This document shows positions 15,345 through 15,438 of a DNA stretch of 15,438 nt, piece after piece. The position numbers were made by a program, and so were the translations under genes. Location of the stretch: the NCBI GenBank assembly GCA_003484865.1, contig DMZT01000312.1:4173-19610 (forward strand), written 5' to 3'. The first letter of the stretch is position 1. Each line of letters begins with the position of its first letter. The notes beneath the pieces are model-generated. The model ran no database searches. It worked only from the letters and a program-made list of their open reading frames with translations, and was not told where the DNA came from. The DNA is from Stenotrophomonas sp. (GTDB taxonomy: Bacteria > Pseudomonadota > Gammaproteobacteria > Xanthomonadales > Xanthomonadaceae).

Positions 15345-15438
15345 GCCGGGGCCGGTATTCGGGCTGATGGACACGGGCGCGGACGCCCACCTAGTACCTG
15401 CCGCTTCCCAGGCGCGAAGGCCCAGTGCTGTTGGCAGG
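15345..15438 (-). promoter_or_regulatory. Cobalamin riboswitch, 3' part (truncated by window end)
   Basis: Read on the minus strand, the segment carries the conserved 3' blocks of the B12 element in order. CACTG lies at 15423-15427, GGGAAG at 15404-15409, and then a GGGCG/CGCCC hairpin (arms 15375-15379 and 15384-15388). Last comes the B12 box AGCCCGAATACCGGCC at 15350-15365, matching the family pattern AGYCMGGAgACCkGCC closely. The 5' half of the aptamer should lie beyond 15438. Cobalamin binding is expected to switch off metE. Confidence 0.85.

Overview
The window is a chromosomal stretch of a high-GC gammaproteobacterium of the family Xanthomonadaceae, most probably Stenotrophomonas. Three things point there. 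The protein sequences and gene order look xanthomonad. The thr operon has a fused aspartokinase-homoserine dehydrogenase behind a Thr/Ile-rich leader peptide. Downstream of hisS lies a tandem pair of GTAG-headed palindromes of the SMAG (REP-like) type described in Stenotrophomonas maltophilia. The genus is inferred. I found no insertion sequence, prophage, CRISPR array, tRNA or rRNA.

Layout. 1-1260: the end of a membrane protein, a PA2169-family helical-bundle protein with a clear intrinsic terminator, and a small conserved-looking gene. 1266-3562: a GNAT acetyltransferase on the minus strand, diverging from an AraC-type regulator that is followed by an EamA/DMT transporter. 3656-8685: the threonine biosynthesis operon, made up of promoter, leader peptide thrL, attenuator structures, thrA, thrB and thrC. 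8693-9454: a convergent FNR-type regulator with a cysteine cluster. 9596-11283: hisS and a small lipoprotein overlapping it by 4 bp, ending in the SMAG repeats. 11382-15118 (minus strand): nicotinamidase pncA, epoxyqueuosine reductase queH and cobalamin-independent methionine synthase metE. 15119-15438: the metE leader, with the 3' part of a cobalamin riboswitch cut by the window end.

Working together. thrA-thrB-thrC carry aspartate to threonine, apart from the aspartate-semialdehyde dehydrogenase step, which is not encoded here. They are apparently controlled by ribosome-mediated attenuation sensing threonine and isoleucine. MetE takes the neighbouring branch from homoserine to methionine and is apparently shut off by cobalamin, presumably because a B12-dependent MetH elsewhere takes over. 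The AraC/EamA pair looks like a regulator with its own efflux pump.

No wholly new multi-gene system is evident; this is mostly core metabolism. The best leads are regulatory: a nearly leaderless thr leader peptide with three competing RNA pairings and no U-tract, and a long metE leader holding an ORF whose stop overlaps the metE start. Other points are a HisRS that looks like the eukaryotic/Bacteroidetes type, an FNR with CX2CX7C spacing, and a lipoprotein gene whose stop codon is supplied by a SMAG repeat.
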